A DNA stretch of 14,977 bases from Lachnospiraceae bacterium UBA1721. Lineage in GTDB: Bacteria; Bacillota; Clostridia; Lachnospirales; Lachnospiraceae. Below the pieces are notes generated by a model. It saw only the letters and a list, made by a program, of their open reading frames with translations, was not told the DNA's origin and made no database searches. Shown here piece after piece: positions 6,736 through 14,103 of this stretch. Numbering within the stretch: position 1 is the stretch's first letter; each line of letters starts with the position of its first letter. The stretch spans positions 1 to 14,977 of the forward strand of contig DCIR01000031.1 of assembly GCA_002317155.1 (NCBI GenBank). The letters are read 5' to 3'. A program made the translations under genes and the position numbers.

Positions 6736-6771
6736 TTGGCAATAAAGTTGGCAATATGGTTGGTGATAAAT
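6736..6771 (+). repeat. three tandem 12-bp repeats
   Basis: TTGGCAATAAAG, TTGGCAATATGG and TTGGTGATAAAT follow each other without gaps, just beyond the relaxase stop codon. A related TTGGCAAT occurs at 14739-14746 near the right end. Tandem 12-bp direct repeats suit binding by a recombinase arm domain or another protein; the ligand is unknown. Confidence 0.6.
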
Positions 6772-6776
6772 TGAAT

Positions 6777-8315
6777 TTACAATTCCATCATATGAACCTT
6801 CTGTTTCTTTCCCGGGGAATTAACTTTCTGCTGTCTTTCAAGTTTTTTGCCCTGTTCAAGTCTGTCATGAATTGATTTTCTCTGCTGATGCTCCTGTTTT
6901 GTCTTCTTGACCTTCTCCTTCTTCGGAAGAACCCATCCTGCAAACTCCTGGATATCTGTCAGGATTTCTGCATCCCTATCCTTAAGCTGTATCTTTCCCT
7001 TCGTTTGGGAAATATCAGAATCAATTGTCTTAAGCATTACCTTCAGAGACTTTTTGTCGGTCTTTCCATACTTTGCCGCAGCATCTACTTTAGCCTTGGC
7101 TTCTTCATAGGCTTTGATATCTTTTTCCATGATATGTCCGATTACCCATTTTGATACGATACCACTTTGATAGTCATCATAAGCCGGCTTATATTTTTTA
7201 AGAGGACCAAGGGCTTCAATAGCTTCTTCTATGGTGGATTTTGCTTTCTGTAAATCTGCCAGGGAAGAGTTCATTTTATCAATATCATCTTCAACCACCG
7301 TCAGCATTTTCTTGGCTTCTCCAAGATATGTCAGACTATTTCTCTGTACGAACGATATCAAAGTAGATACTCTTGAAAGATCATTACTTAACGCATAGTT
7401 TCTCGGAAGTTCTCCCCAATCAGCCCTACCTGCTTTTCGCTTAATCATATAAGCTTTAAGTATTTCTTCGATAGTTGATTTTTCGGTTACAACCGGAACC
7501 TTCAATGACAAATCTTTTTCAAGAGCTTCTTTCGTAACATCCCAACCGAAAGCTTTCAGTATATTGCTATCACGTACCTTCTTGCCTTCTTCGTTTTCAA
7601 AAGTTATATGAGAACGTCTGTCGCTCCAGTTAACCTTCCAGCCTTCAGCCTGCATTAAACTTATGAATGATTCCTTGTCAATGCACTCGGGCTTGAGCAT
7701 TACCTTCTGTATACTTTCAGCGCAATTTCGAACGAAGCTTTTTCCTGTTTCTCCGATAAGGGTTCTGTACTTGTCCTTACTCCATGCGATAACAGTACCC
7801 GGTGCAATGATAGTTCCGTCAAATCTTCGTCCCTTCTTAGCTACAGACAATCCTTTTTCACGACACATATCGTTGGTCAGTTCTTTCATCTTGGCTAAAT
7901 CGCCCCGGTTCATATGATGCTTGGAACCATCCATATAACTAACCGTATTCGTTACCATATGGATATGAATATGCCGACGATCCTGATGCACTGCTACAAG
8001 TGTTTGAAACCCATCATACCATTTGTTTGCAAACTCTTTTCCAAACTCAAGTGCTTCCTCCGGTGTTATCTTCTCTTTTTGATGAAATGATATAACACTA
8101 TGCACATACATTCTGCCGCCAGGCTTATCCCAGATTTCTTTTTCATCCATAAAGGCATCATATACACCTTGAACATTTATCTCGTCACAGGGATACGGCC
8201 CCGTCATATATACAAGTTCATCCTTTATCTTCGAATCTTTCAGCACATAAGCTATGCACTTACGTGTTCCGGCGCCACTTTTTGATGCGCCATTAATAAT
8301 CTTAGTGATCGCCAA
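6777..8315 (-). CDS. mobA: MOBP-type relaxase (mobilization nuclease)
   Basis: A 512-aa relaxase that would nick one strand at oriT and pilot it into a recipient. The relaxase/mobilization nuclease domain covers about residues 1-250. Y23 in CIAYVL is the likely catalytic tyrosine. VHSVISF (71-77) and the metal-binding motif HQDRRHIHIH (110-119, H110/H115/H117/H119) are intact. Residues about 330-450 are charged and helical, probably coiled coil, and the tail is very basic (KKEKVKKTKQEHQQRK). The start is a TTG at 8315 preceded by AAGGTG; MAITKIING is the usual beginning. It overlaps the upstream mobC by 64 bp, so the two are translationally coupled. No mating-channel genes accompany it, so a helper conjugation system must supply them. 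Confidence 0.92.
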   Translation of the reverse strand: MAITKIINGASKSGAGTRKCIAYVLKDSKIKDELVYMTGPYPCDEINVQGVYDAFMDEKEIWDKPGGRMYVHSVISFHQKEKITPEEALEFGKEFANKWYDGFQTLVAVHQDRRHIHIHMVTNTVSYMDGSKHHMNRGDLAKMKELTNDMCREKGLSVAKKGRRFDGTIIAPGTVIAWSKDKYRTLIGETGKSFVRNCAESIQKVMLKPECIDKESFISLMQAEGWKVNWSDRRSHITFENEEGKKVRDSNILKAFGWDVTKEALEKDLSLKVPVVTEKSTIEEILKAYMIKRKAGRADWGELPRNYALSNDLSRVSTLISFVQRNSLTYLGEAKKMLTVVEDDIDKMNSSLADLQKAKSTIEEAIEALGPLKKYKPAYDDYQSGIVSKWVIGHIMEKDIKAYEEAKAKVDAAAKYGKTDKKSLKVMLKTIDSDISQTKGKIQLKDRDAEILTDIQEFAGWVLPKKEKVKKTKQEHQQRKSIHDRLEQGKKLERQQKVNSPGKKQKVHMMEL

Positions 8316-8647
8316 ATCTCATCACCTTCTTTCTTAATCAGGTCAAAATCGCTTTTTAATTTAAGTACCTTTGATTCTGTAATTGTTTCCTTATTTGCAT
8401 TGGCAATACGCGCCATCTGATTGATATTGGTTGCAATTCCACGAACCTGTTCAACAAAAGAGGCTACGTCATTTCTGATTTCTTCAAGATAGTTCATACC
8501 ATCTTTTCCATATAGTACCGCTCCCATAACGGCGTTAATTACAAACGACTGCTGAGTAAGTCCTGACATTTCTATCTTCTCCCCAAGGAGCTTATATTCC
8601 TTCTCTGTCAGTCGTATGGTTATTGCTCTATTTCTTACACGTGCCAT
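8252..8647 (-). CDS. mobC: MobC-like relaxosome accessory protein
   Basis: A 131-aa basic protein. The first half is a ribbon-helix-helix-like DNA-binding region (AITIRLTEKEYKLLGEKIEM), and the second half has the MobC motif region GIATNINQMARIAN. MobC proteins bind at oriT and help the relaxase open the nick region. A longer reading frame extends upstream to 8830, but the ATG at 8647 has a perfect AGGAGG in front and starts the conserved domain, while the extra 61 residues are low-complexity translation of the GC island. It overlaps the relaxase start by 64 bp and sits beside the candidate oriT. Confidence 0.9.
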   Translation of the reverse strand: MARVRNRAITIRLTEKEYKLLGEKIEMSGLTQQSFVINAVMGAVLYGKDGMNYLEEIRNDVASFVEQVRGIATNINQMARIANANKETITESKVLKLKSDFDLIKKEGDEIWRSLRLLMAHQKVAPEHVSA

Positions 8648-8692
8648 AACAACTTTTCCTCCTAAAATGTATTTTCTAATAATGCAGGTAAT

Positions 8693-9120
8693 CCAAAAGG
8701 GTGCATCCCTGTTGGTGGTTTGCAAAGGCAGCGCCTTTAGAATCAGAGTCAGATGTGCTTTCGGAAGGTCCGGTGGACCTTTCAAAGAACTTCTGCTCGG
8801 ATTCGGCCCCGGTTGCAAGGGTGGAACCATTGCTCCAAAGATGCAAGGAAGTGAAACTTCCTGCCGGGGTTTCGAGGGGCAGCGCCACCGACAAGTTTAG
8901 GAAGAGCCCAAAGGCTTCTTCCGCTGCAAATGTGGCTTGCCACTTTGCGAAACTTGCCTATTTCCAAAAGAATGGCGGGCAAGCGCAATGCGGGCGGCGC
9001 GAAGCATTTCCGTGAAATAAATCCGCCGCATCAGCCCTGCCAATTCTAAAGGAAATAGTAGCTTTTCGTGAGTAGCCATCATTAGGATGGCTGTCTACGA
9101 ACATATGCCCGTTTCCGGGC
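8693..9120. other. hairpin-rich GC island, candidate oriT/origin region
   Basis: This stretch between mobC and the parR-like gene has no credible gene. G+C is about 55% over 8701-9000 by hand count, much higher than around it. Perfect or near-perfect stem-loops are AAAGGC/GCCTTT (8724-8738), AAGGTCC/GGACCTT (8765-8781), AGGAAGT/ACTTCCT (8846-8862), GGAAGA..TCTTCC (8900-8922), GCAAA-GTGG/CCAC-TTTGC (8926-8948), AGCCATC/GATGGCT (9074-9092) and GCCCG/CGGGC (9107-9120). GGCAGCGCC is repeated at 8727 and 8878. Its position next to mobC and the relaxase gene makes it the best oriT candidate; single-strand origins or a structured RNA are other options. I cannot place the nick site. Confidence 0.6.
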
Positions 9121-9131
9121 CGTTTCTTTCG

Positions 9132-9178
9132 TGACATTACTTTGGCATCATTTGTAGATAATGACATTATTCTGACAT
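9132..9178 (+). repeat. four phased TGRCAT iterons
   Basis: TGACAT at 9132, TGGCAT at 9143, TGACAT at 9162 and TGACAT at 9173, with spacings of 11, 19 and 11 bp, all in one orientation. They lie just past the end of the parR-like gene. They could be the centromere bound by the ParR-like protein, or sites for MobC. Confidence 0.55.
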
Positions 9179-9192
9179 CACGATTTTTCTTT

Positions 9193-9576
9193 CTAAAATG
9201 AAAACATGAAATTCGCCATTTCATCACTTACCGTCTCCTCTGATTCCTGCGTCTGAGATTCATCTGATTTCTGTGTCTTTGTTTCCGAATTCGAAATTGA
9301 ATTTCCATTAGCCTCCACATCACTTTCGCCATTTGAGGGAATTACGAAATTGATGTTCTTTAATGCCTGCGATAATCCCTGAACAACTCCATCGACAATC
9401 AAGGGGACCATCCGATTATCCGCCGGTTTATCATCTTTCAAATCAGTATTCAGAATTGAAATAATATAAGCATTTTGTGATACTCCCATTTTTTCAGATT
9501 CATTGATAAGTTTCTGATAAGCCGATGCCTCATTTTCTTTATCCATATCAAATCGCAGGCTAAACCTCTTCATCAT
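9193..9576 (-). CDS. ParR-like adaptor protein
   Basis: A 127-aa protein. KRFSLRFDMDKENEASAYQKL then MGVSQNAYIISILN (residues 3-45) has the form of a ribbon-helix-helix DNA-binding domain. The C-terminal half is low-complexity, rich in S, E, Q and N, and ends in the hydrophobic MANFMFSF, which could contact the filament. It begins at an ATG (second ATG directly after) three bases past the actin-like gene stop, with GGAG inside the upstream gene, so the pair is translationally coupled. By context it is the DNA-binding adaptor that links the ParM-like filament to a centromere, possibly the iterons at 9132-9178. Similarity to named ParR families is not obvious, so the call rests on domain form and gene order. 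Confidence 0.65.
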   Translation of the reverse strand: MMKRFSLRFDMDKENEASAYQKLINESEKMGVSQNAYIISILNTDLKDDKPADNRMVPLIVDGVVQGLSQALKNINFVIPSNGESDVEANGNSISNSETKTQKSDESQTQESEETVSDEMANFMFSF

Positions 9577-9578
9577 CT

Positions 9579-10520
9579 TCAGGCTCCGCGTCTGGCATTA
9601 ATCATTAGGCAGCTGTAAGCAGTGTTCTCATATCCCTTAGCCGTAGCGCAGATATCGGTAATGATTTCAACCCTCTCCGGATCGTAATCTCCGAAATGTC
9701 TGATTATGCTTCCACCACCACCGATGAAATATAATTTCATCAACTCCGGATTATATTCATACTCAACAAGCTTACTGAAAACATCCTTTACGTATTTTTT
9801 GGCTTCCCTCTCCATTATTGCAAGGTACCTTTCCGAAACCTCCGCTTTACCGGTAATAAGATAATCTTCTATCAATTCATCGTTCGGAACACTTCCGCAA
9901 GCAGCCAGAAGTGCATTCCTAATCTGCAGAACACAGGTATTCACACCCAGCTTATCCGTATAGTACTTGTCCGGTCTCGGTTTGCAATTATTGATATACA
10001 CCGTATTCATAGTTCCGTTCCCGATATCTGCAAGAATATTGGAACCCGTAAAGCGGTCCATGATTGATGTAACTCCTGCAAATCCCTGGGGGAAAAGAAG
10101 GACATCCTTAATATTCACTACAAATCGAGTATCGCGATATTTAAAATCAAGATGTTCATTCTTTTTAAGATAATTTATGAATTCCTCTTTTTGTGACTGA
10201 ATCCACGTAATCGGAAGACCGACTGCAAGAATCACATTCATATTCATGTTTCGCAATCCCCTTATTGTAAGTTCCTTGGCTATAGCAGCCAGTGTCAGAA
10301 TGTAAAAATCTTCATCCATTGACTTGTTGGATATGAAAGTCTTGTGTCCCTCTCCGATAAGATAGAACTTGTTGTCATATTCAATCACATCCGTTCCGAA
10401 TGTCGGCATACTCTCTGAGGTAATAACTCCACTCTTAAATACTGTGTTCCTTGTCTTCATGTTTCCGTATCCGTGATCAATGCCTAATATCAGGCTTCCT
10501 TCAAAAAATCTGTTTTCCAT
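9579..10520 (-). CDS. parM: ParM/StbA-like actin ATPase, plasmid segregation
   Basis: A 313-aa actin-fold protein. Phosphate-1 is LGIDHGYGNMKT (12-23, D15), phosphate-2 is ADIGNGTMNTVYIN (164-177, D165), and the adenosine loop is YFIGGGGSII (264-273). In this family ATP-driven filaments push sister plasmids apart. AAGGAGG lies six bases before the ATG. It precedes the ParR-like gene with almost no gap and follows the helicase loader. Its presence in an integrative element implies that the excised circle is maintained for some generations, or that filaments help mobilisation. The family is firm; the partition role in this element is inference. Confidence 0.88.
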   Translation of the reverse strand: MENRFFEGSLILGIDHGYGNMKTRNTVFKSGVITSESMPTFGTDVIEYDNKFYLIGEGHKTFISNKSMDEDFYILTLAAIAKELTIRGLRNMNMNVILAVGLPITWIQSQKEEFINYLKKNEHLDFKYRDTRFVVNIKDVLLFPQGFAGVTSIMDRFTGSNILADIGNGTMNTVYINNCKPRPDKYYTDKLGVNTCVLQIRNALLAACGSVPNDELIEDYLITGKAEVSERYLAIMEREAKKYVKDVFSKLVEYEYNPELMKLYFIGGGGSIIRHFGDYDPERVEIITDICATAKGYENTAYSCLMINARRGA

Positions 10521-10532
10521 AATCTTCCTCCT

Positions 10533-11075
10533 TTACATAGCAGGCGCTGTAACACCGATAAGCGCCATATTTCTGATTTCTGCGATTCTGTTTCTGAAAT
10601 CCGCCGGCAATTTTGCATCCAGTTTCATTCTTTCAACCGCTGTTCTGTAGTTCCTAATAAAATGTGACTGTTCAACACTTCCTATAGTATCTGAGTCCAT
10701 TGTTGCCCATTCTCTCAAGGTTTCTGAATTTCCGATTGCTATTTTGCATGCCTCAGGCAGTTTTTCAAATTCTTCCTCTGCATGATAGATGGAATTACTA
10801 ATAGCCTTTCGAGTCAATGACCAGGCTTCAAGTTCGCTCATTTCTTGTAAATCAGGATGAACAAGCTCTGTAGCCCGCTCTCTTATATCCGCAATTGTTG
10901 GCGGAAACTTACTTGTCATCATAAATTTGACAAGAGCCGAATGAGCCGCTTCATATGACAGATCCTCCAGCATGGCAAACCATACGTCATAAGCATATTG
11001 ATCCGGAATAAATTTGGGATCAGCATAAACGGCTTTCATCGCCTTTACTAAAATCTTAAATTCTTCTTTTCTCAT
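10533..11075 (-). CDS. helicase loader, phage G39P-like
   Basis: A 180-aa protein. Its N-terminal half (MRKEEFKILVKAMKAVY, then a FIPD...DVWFAMLEDLSYE segment and KFPPTIADIRE) closely fits the family of the SPP1-phage helicase loader/inhibitor G39P. Such proteins bind the replicative DnaB-type helicase and deliver it to an initiator-bound origin. The longer reading frame starts at 11120, but the ATG at 11075 has GGAAGGAG at good distance and begins the conserved domain, so it is preferred. It lies directly between the replisome organizer and the ParM-like gene on the same strand, which is the usual initiator-loader pair of phages and replicating integrative elements. Confidence 0.85.
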   Translation of the reverse strand: MRKEEFKILVKAMKAVYADPKFIPDQYAYDVWFAMLEDLSYEAAHSALVKFMMTSKFPPTIADIRERATELVHPDLQEMSELEAWSLTRKAISNSIYHAEEEFEKLPEACKIAIGNSETLREWATMDSDTIGSVEQSHFIRNYRTAVERMKLDAKLPADFRNRIAEIRNMALIGVTAPAM

Positions 11076-11094
11076 TATTAAATTTCTCCTTCCC

Positions 11095-11958
11095 TTAAAC
11101 CCAGTTATCAACCACATCAACTCTGTTTTTGATAGAATCCATATAAGTTGCTCCTGTTGTGTTATTCATTGTTTCTAAGTTTTTCCACTGAAGATTCTTC
11201 CAACTGTTAAGAATACTTTCATCAATCAGCTCAATAATTCTTATATCGCCGTACGATTGAGCCTCTGTCTGCAGTCTGGACAACAATGCCTTAATCGAGA
11301 TATCCGTTAATGCTTCTTTTCGTTTATCCTTATATTCAATCCATTCTTCAATTTTCTCCTGCAGGGGTTCTGAAAATGAATATTCAGGCATTAAGCGATT
11401 AAGCATATCAGAAATTGATTCCGATTCTTCTGTGGGGGATATAGGGGGTATTATTTCTTCCTCTATATCTTTTTCTTCTTCTTTTTTCTTATTCTTATTC
11501 TGCTGCGTGATGTCACGTGACATGTCACGTGACTTATCGTGACCGTCTTGTGACACTTCAATGCATTTTTGCCTTTCACGTTGCTTTTTCTTTCTTTCGC
11601 GATTTTGTTCTCGAATTCTATCCATAGAATCAACACTCTGATAATCTTCCCAATTAGTTATTTCTATAAATGAATCCTCATTTCCGGCCATATTAATCAT
11701 TCCAAGCTTTTGAAATACTGCTAACGCGCATCTTACTACTTTAGTATCAAAACCGGCCAAATCTGCCAACATCTCCGGATCAAGTGGGATATCCTCAGTA
11801 AGAAAAATCATTCCACCGGCATTACATCTTCCTGCCCTTGTCAACAGAAATACCCATATAAGAATAATGTTGTTTCCTTCCGGTAAAGATCTAATATATC
11901 GAATCTTATCGTTATCAAATAAATCTACCGCCAGTTTTACCCATGTTATTTTTCCCAT
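11095..11958 (-). CDS. replisome organizer / replication initiator
   Basis: A 287-aa protein. Residues 1-120 match the phage replisome organizer N-terminal domain: KITWVKLAVDLFDNDKIRYIRSLPEG at the start and a winged-helix portion ending near FIEITNWEDYQSVDSMD. The middle (120-175) is basic then acidic and low in complexity, a linker. The C-terminal part (about 185-265) resembles a DnaD-like helical region (EWIEYKDKRKEALTDISIKALL) that would contact the helicase loader. AGGAGG lies before the ATG. The linker is encoded by a set of CGTGAC iterons (11506-11554), a likely origin carried inside the initiator gene as in phage lambda O and many Siphoviridae. It starts the replication group and lies downstream of int. 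Confidence 0.85.
   Translation of the reverse strand: MGKITWVKLAVDLFDNDKIRYIRSLPEGNNIILIWVFLLTRAGRCNAGGMIFLTEDIPLDPEMLADLAGFDTKVVRCALAVFQKLGMINMAGNEDSFIEITNWEDYQSVDSMDRIREQNRERKKKQRERQKCIEVSQDGHDKSRDMSRDITQQNKNKKKEEEKDIEEEIIPPISPTEESESISDMLNRLMPEYSFSEPLQEKIEEWIEYKDKRKEALTDISIKALLSRLQTEAQSYGDIRIIELIDESILNSWKNLQWKNLETMNNTTGATYMDSIKNRVDVVDNWV
11506..11554 (+). repeat. phased iterons within the initiator gene, candidate oriV
   Basis: CGTGAT/CGTGAC/TGTGAC hexamers begin at 11506, 11516, 11528, 11538 and 11549, spaced 10-12 bp, close to one helical turn. Two are centred in the perfect palindrome GTCACGTGAC (11512-11521 and 11524-11533). An A/T-rich, purine-biased stretch (about 11456-11500) lies beside them and could unwind. 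Confidence 0.7.
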
Positions 11959-12054
11959 AACGTTTTCCTCCTTTCCTTCAAATTTCCATTGCTTTGAAGG
12001 AAGGCCATTGCTATAATTTATTTACCGTATCGTTGTACGCAAGGCCTTGTCCTT
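11959..12054 (-). promoter_or_regulatory. leader of the replication genes, with inverted repeats
   Basis: CCTTCAAA (11975-11982) pairs with TTTGAAGG (11993-12000) immediately upstream of the initiator ribosome site on the minus strand, so it could modulate translation. CAAGGCCTTG (12040-12049) is a perfect palindrome near the int stop, and a related GGCC half-site lies at 12003-12006. There is no intrinsic terminator after int, so transcription from the excisionase promoter can run into replication genes. I see no strong promoter here. Confidence 0.4.
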
Positions 12055-13158
12055 CTACTTCGATTCATTGTCCTTGGTGTTCGCAGCATCAAGGGCATTT
12101 TGATTTCTGAGACTGTCTATCATTCCCGCAACTTTCTTCTGCTCACTCGGATACAAATGTCCATAGGTATTAAGTGTAACCTTGATATCTTTATGTCCGA
12201 GCCTTTCCTTAATAATCAGCGGCTGAACTCCATGGAATATCAGATATGCAACATGTGAATGTCTCAAATCATGAACTCTGATTTTCTTTATTCCTGCCTT
12301 ATCAATGTGATACTTCATAGTATGCTGCACCGCCTCGGCAACAACCGGGAACAGTCTCTCATTCTTTGGATATTCATACAGGCGATTGTAATAGTCTTGA
12401 ATTTCCTCAACCAAGAAATCCGGAAGGTCAATTGTTCTTATCGAGTTTTCCGTTTTGGGTTCGGTTATTATATCTTTTCCCTTACTTCTGAAAAAAGTCT
12501 TATTAATATGCATCTGCCTTTTTTCTACATCGATATCGTCCATTGTCAAAGCTAACAATTCGCCTTCACGACACCCCGTCCAAAACAGAAGCTCAAACAT
12601 CACATAATGTCTGCTCTTCGGATCGAATGTGTCTATAAATTTCTGATACTCCTCTTCAGTCCAAAAGGTTAAGCTGCGACCGTCTGATTTTCCCATCTTC
12701 TTTACACGCTTGCACGGATTATTTGATAACGAATAAATTCTCTGTGCATGTGAGAATATCGCTGTTACCTGGTTCTGCAGCATTCTCAGATACGCCGGTG
12801 AAAAATCATTATTATCTCGAATTTCATTTTGCCAAGCAATAATATCTGAAGGGGTTACTTCATTCATCTTTTTCTTTCCAAAATACGGAATTACATGAGA
12901 TGAAATCATATACTTTTTGTTCTTAAGAGTTCTTTCCTTCAATTCACCTTGTTTGTCCGAATAATATATTTCAACGAATGATTCGAACGACATATCCATA
13001 TCTGCTTTTGCTGCTCTTATAAATTCTGCTTCATATTCCTGGGCTTCCCTTTTTGTGTTGAAGCCTCTGGTATGTTTCTGGCGTCTCTTCCCGGTCCAAT
13101 CAACATAATAGAAAATGCTTTCCCATTTTCCATTTTCTTTACACTTATAAGCCGGCAT
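12055..13158 (-). CDS. int: tyrosine integrase of the element
   Basis: A 367-aa tyrosine recombinase with the usual three parts. An N-terminal arm-binding domain (PAYKCKENGKWESIFYYVDW, about 1-50), a SAM-like core-binding domain (about 55-145) and a catalytic domain with R197 (GCREGELL), K235 (TEPKTENSIR), H296 and R299 (HDLRHSH), H322 (LGHKD) and nucleophile Y332 (NTYGHLYP). All catalytic residues are present. An ATG nine bases further upstream abuts the ribosome site; ATG 13158, nine bases after AAAGGAG, is preferred. It is cotranscribed with the small excisionase gene. It presumably recombines the tuf-end sites that flank the element. No truncation is seen. Confidence 0.95.
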   Translation of the reverse strand: MPAYKCKENGKWESIFYYVDWTGKRRQKHTRGFNTKREAQEYEAEFIRAAKADMDMSFESFVEIYYSDKQGELKERTLKNKKYMISSHVIPYFGKKKMNEVTPSDIIAWQNEIRDNNDFSPAYLRMLQNQVTAIFSHAQRIYSLSNNPCKRVKKMGKSDGRSLTFWTEEEYQKFIDTFDPKSRHYVMFELLFWTGCREGELLALTMDDIDVEKRQMHINKTFFRSKGKDIITEPKTENSIRTIDLPDFLVEEIQDYYNRLYEYPKNERLFPVVAEAVQHTMKYHIDKAGIKKIRVHDLRHSHVAYLIFHGVQPLIIKERLGHKDIKVTLNTYGHLYPSEQKKVAGMIDSLRNQNALDAANTKDNESK

Positions 13159-13181
13159 TTTCATCATCTCCTTTCATCGAC

Positions 13182-13379
13182 TCATGTGTTAACTTCCGCT
13201 ATAACAGCGTTGTAGCCAAAAAATTTTGTTTCCCAAAATGCTCTTGGTAGTTTTCCGGCTATCACGATATATCCTTTTGATGCAAGTTCAGCATTCAAGT
13301 CTTTAATCAATTTGTACGCTTTTCCTTTCGATATACCGGTTTCTTCAGCAATATCATCAGCTGTCATCATATAGTTCAT
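13182..13379 (-). CDS. xis: excisionase-like small helix-turn-helix protein
   Basis: A 65-aa protein with MTADDIAEETGISKGKAYKL as helix-turn-helix, followed by a short wing (YIVIAGKLPRAFWETKFFGY). It lies 23 bp upstream of int on the same strand, with GGGAGG before its ATG, and is the first gene behind the repressed leftward promoter. Size, fold and place suggest a recombination directionality factor that favours excision. It could also act as a regulator of the operon; similar small proteins in Firmicutes elements are annotated both ways. Confidence 0.7.
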   Translation of the reverse strand: MNYMMTADDIAEETGISKGKAYKLIKDLNAELASKGYIVIAGKLPRAFWETKFFGYNAVIAEVNT

Positions 13380-13439
13380 ATAGCTTTCCTCCCTTCTTTT
13401 CTTTTTCGCAAATTGTAAATTTACGAACTTCGTAATTGT

Positions 13440-13468
13440 ATATTATCATTCGCTCTTATTTTTGTAAA
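13440..13468 (-). promoter_or_regulatory. leftward promoter of xis-int and downstream genes
   Basis: On the minus strand TTTACA (13463-13468) and TAATAT (13440-13445) with 17 bp between. The palindromic operator at 13421-13435 lies just downstream of the -10 box, and a further operator lies upstream of the -35 box. Repressor binding would block excision, replication and mobilisation genes together. Confidence 0.8.
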
Positions 13469-13518
13469 GTACTTTTTTATGAATTTCGTAAATTATTTTC
13501 ATTTTCTATATTTTCTTC

Positions 13519-13547
13519 TTTTCTAATTTTCGTAAATGTGATACTAT
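13519..13547 (+). promoter_or_regulatory. rightward promoter of the repressor gene
   Basis: TACTAT (13542-13547) with TGA directly in front gives an extended -10 element; the -35 box is weak. The operator ATTTTCGTAAATG lies in the spacer region, so the repressor probably limits its own synthesis. Confidence 0.65.
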
Positions 13548-13589
13548 GAGTCTTGTAAATGAAAGCTAACCGCTACGGAGGAACATATA

Positions 13590-14069
13590 ATGGGTGATGG
13601 CAAAAGATTAAAAGAAATCATCGACGCTAAAGGTACTAATGTTCGCAAAGTTGCTAAGGCATCCGGTATCAGTGGCTCCACTCTATATTCAATTATTCAA
13701 AAAGATACAAACATTCGGTTCGATTATGCATTACGACTCGCAAATGAACTCGATATTGACGTCAACGAGATCTGTTCTGCAAGTCCCTTTTCTGGGGAAT
13801 TAAAGGAAGAAGAGATATATCCAACCGTAACGGACAAAAAAGGGCTCTTAGATAACTCAAGAATAAAGAATTATCTTATGTATTCCTTATTTCCCCTTAT
13901 GCAGCTATATGGAAAAAACAGTATGCCCGATGTAGACAATCTTCTTACCTCTTTTTATCAGCTCGATGATGAATCCAGAAAAGAGATTATCGATACTATT
14001 CAGTTCAAGCTTCAGTATCATAAAGATGAAACCAGAACTAAAGAAATCAAAAGTATAAAACGTTGGTAA
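13590..14069 (+). CDS. XRE/cI-like repressor
   Basis: A 159-aa protein, the only clear plus-strand gene of the element. Residues 5-60 form an XRE helix-turn-helix (KRLKEIIDAKGTNVRKVAKA, then SGSTLYSIIQKDTNIRFDYALRLANEL). The C-terminal part (90-150) is helical, with YQLDDESRKEIIDTI similar to dimer regions of such regulators. There is no S24 peptidase or ImmA-type sequence, so induction is not by RecA-driven self-cleavage. GGAGG stands at a good distance from the ATG. It is divergent from xis-int across an operator array and is the probable keeper of the integrated state. Confidence 0.9.
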   Translation: MGDGKRLKEIIDAKGTNVRKVAKASGISGSTLYSIIQKDTNIRFDYALRLANELDIDVNEICSASPFSGELKEEEIYPTVTDKKGLLDNSRIKNYLMYSLFPLMQLYGKNSMPDVDNLLTSFYQLDDESRKEIIDTIQFKLQYHKDETRTKEIKSIKRW

Positions 14070-14103
14070 TTGAGAGAATAAACATTAATCTAAAATCTCT
14101 ATC

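Larger units (their letters stand above)
13404..13560. promoter_or_regulatory. operator array of the element's repressor switch
   Basis: Copies of a TTTCGTAAAT-like site: TTTCGCAAAT (13404-13413), the perfect palindrome TTACGAA-C-TTCGTAA (13421-13435), AATTTCGTAAATT (13482-13494), ATTTTCGTAAATG (about 13526-13538) and a half-like TCTTGTAAAT (13551-13560). They flank or overlap two divergent promoters, the arrangement of a phage-like lysogeny switch. The likely ligand is the XRE repressor encoded to the right. Confidence 0.75.

Noticed and set aside
6736..6771. CRISPR array
   Set aside because: The 12-bp repeats are contiguous without spacers and there are no cas genes in the window.
8648..8830. 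61-residue N-terminal extension of MobC
   Set aside because: The perfect AGGAGG and ATG at 8647 begin the conserved domain; the extension is proline- and leucine-rich translation of the hairpin region.
8701..9015. Plus-strand reading frame of 104 codons and overlapping minus frames across the GC island
   Set aside because: No ribosome site, no recognisable domain, several frames open at once because of high G+C, and many inverted repeats; better explained as non-coding mobilisation or origin DNA.
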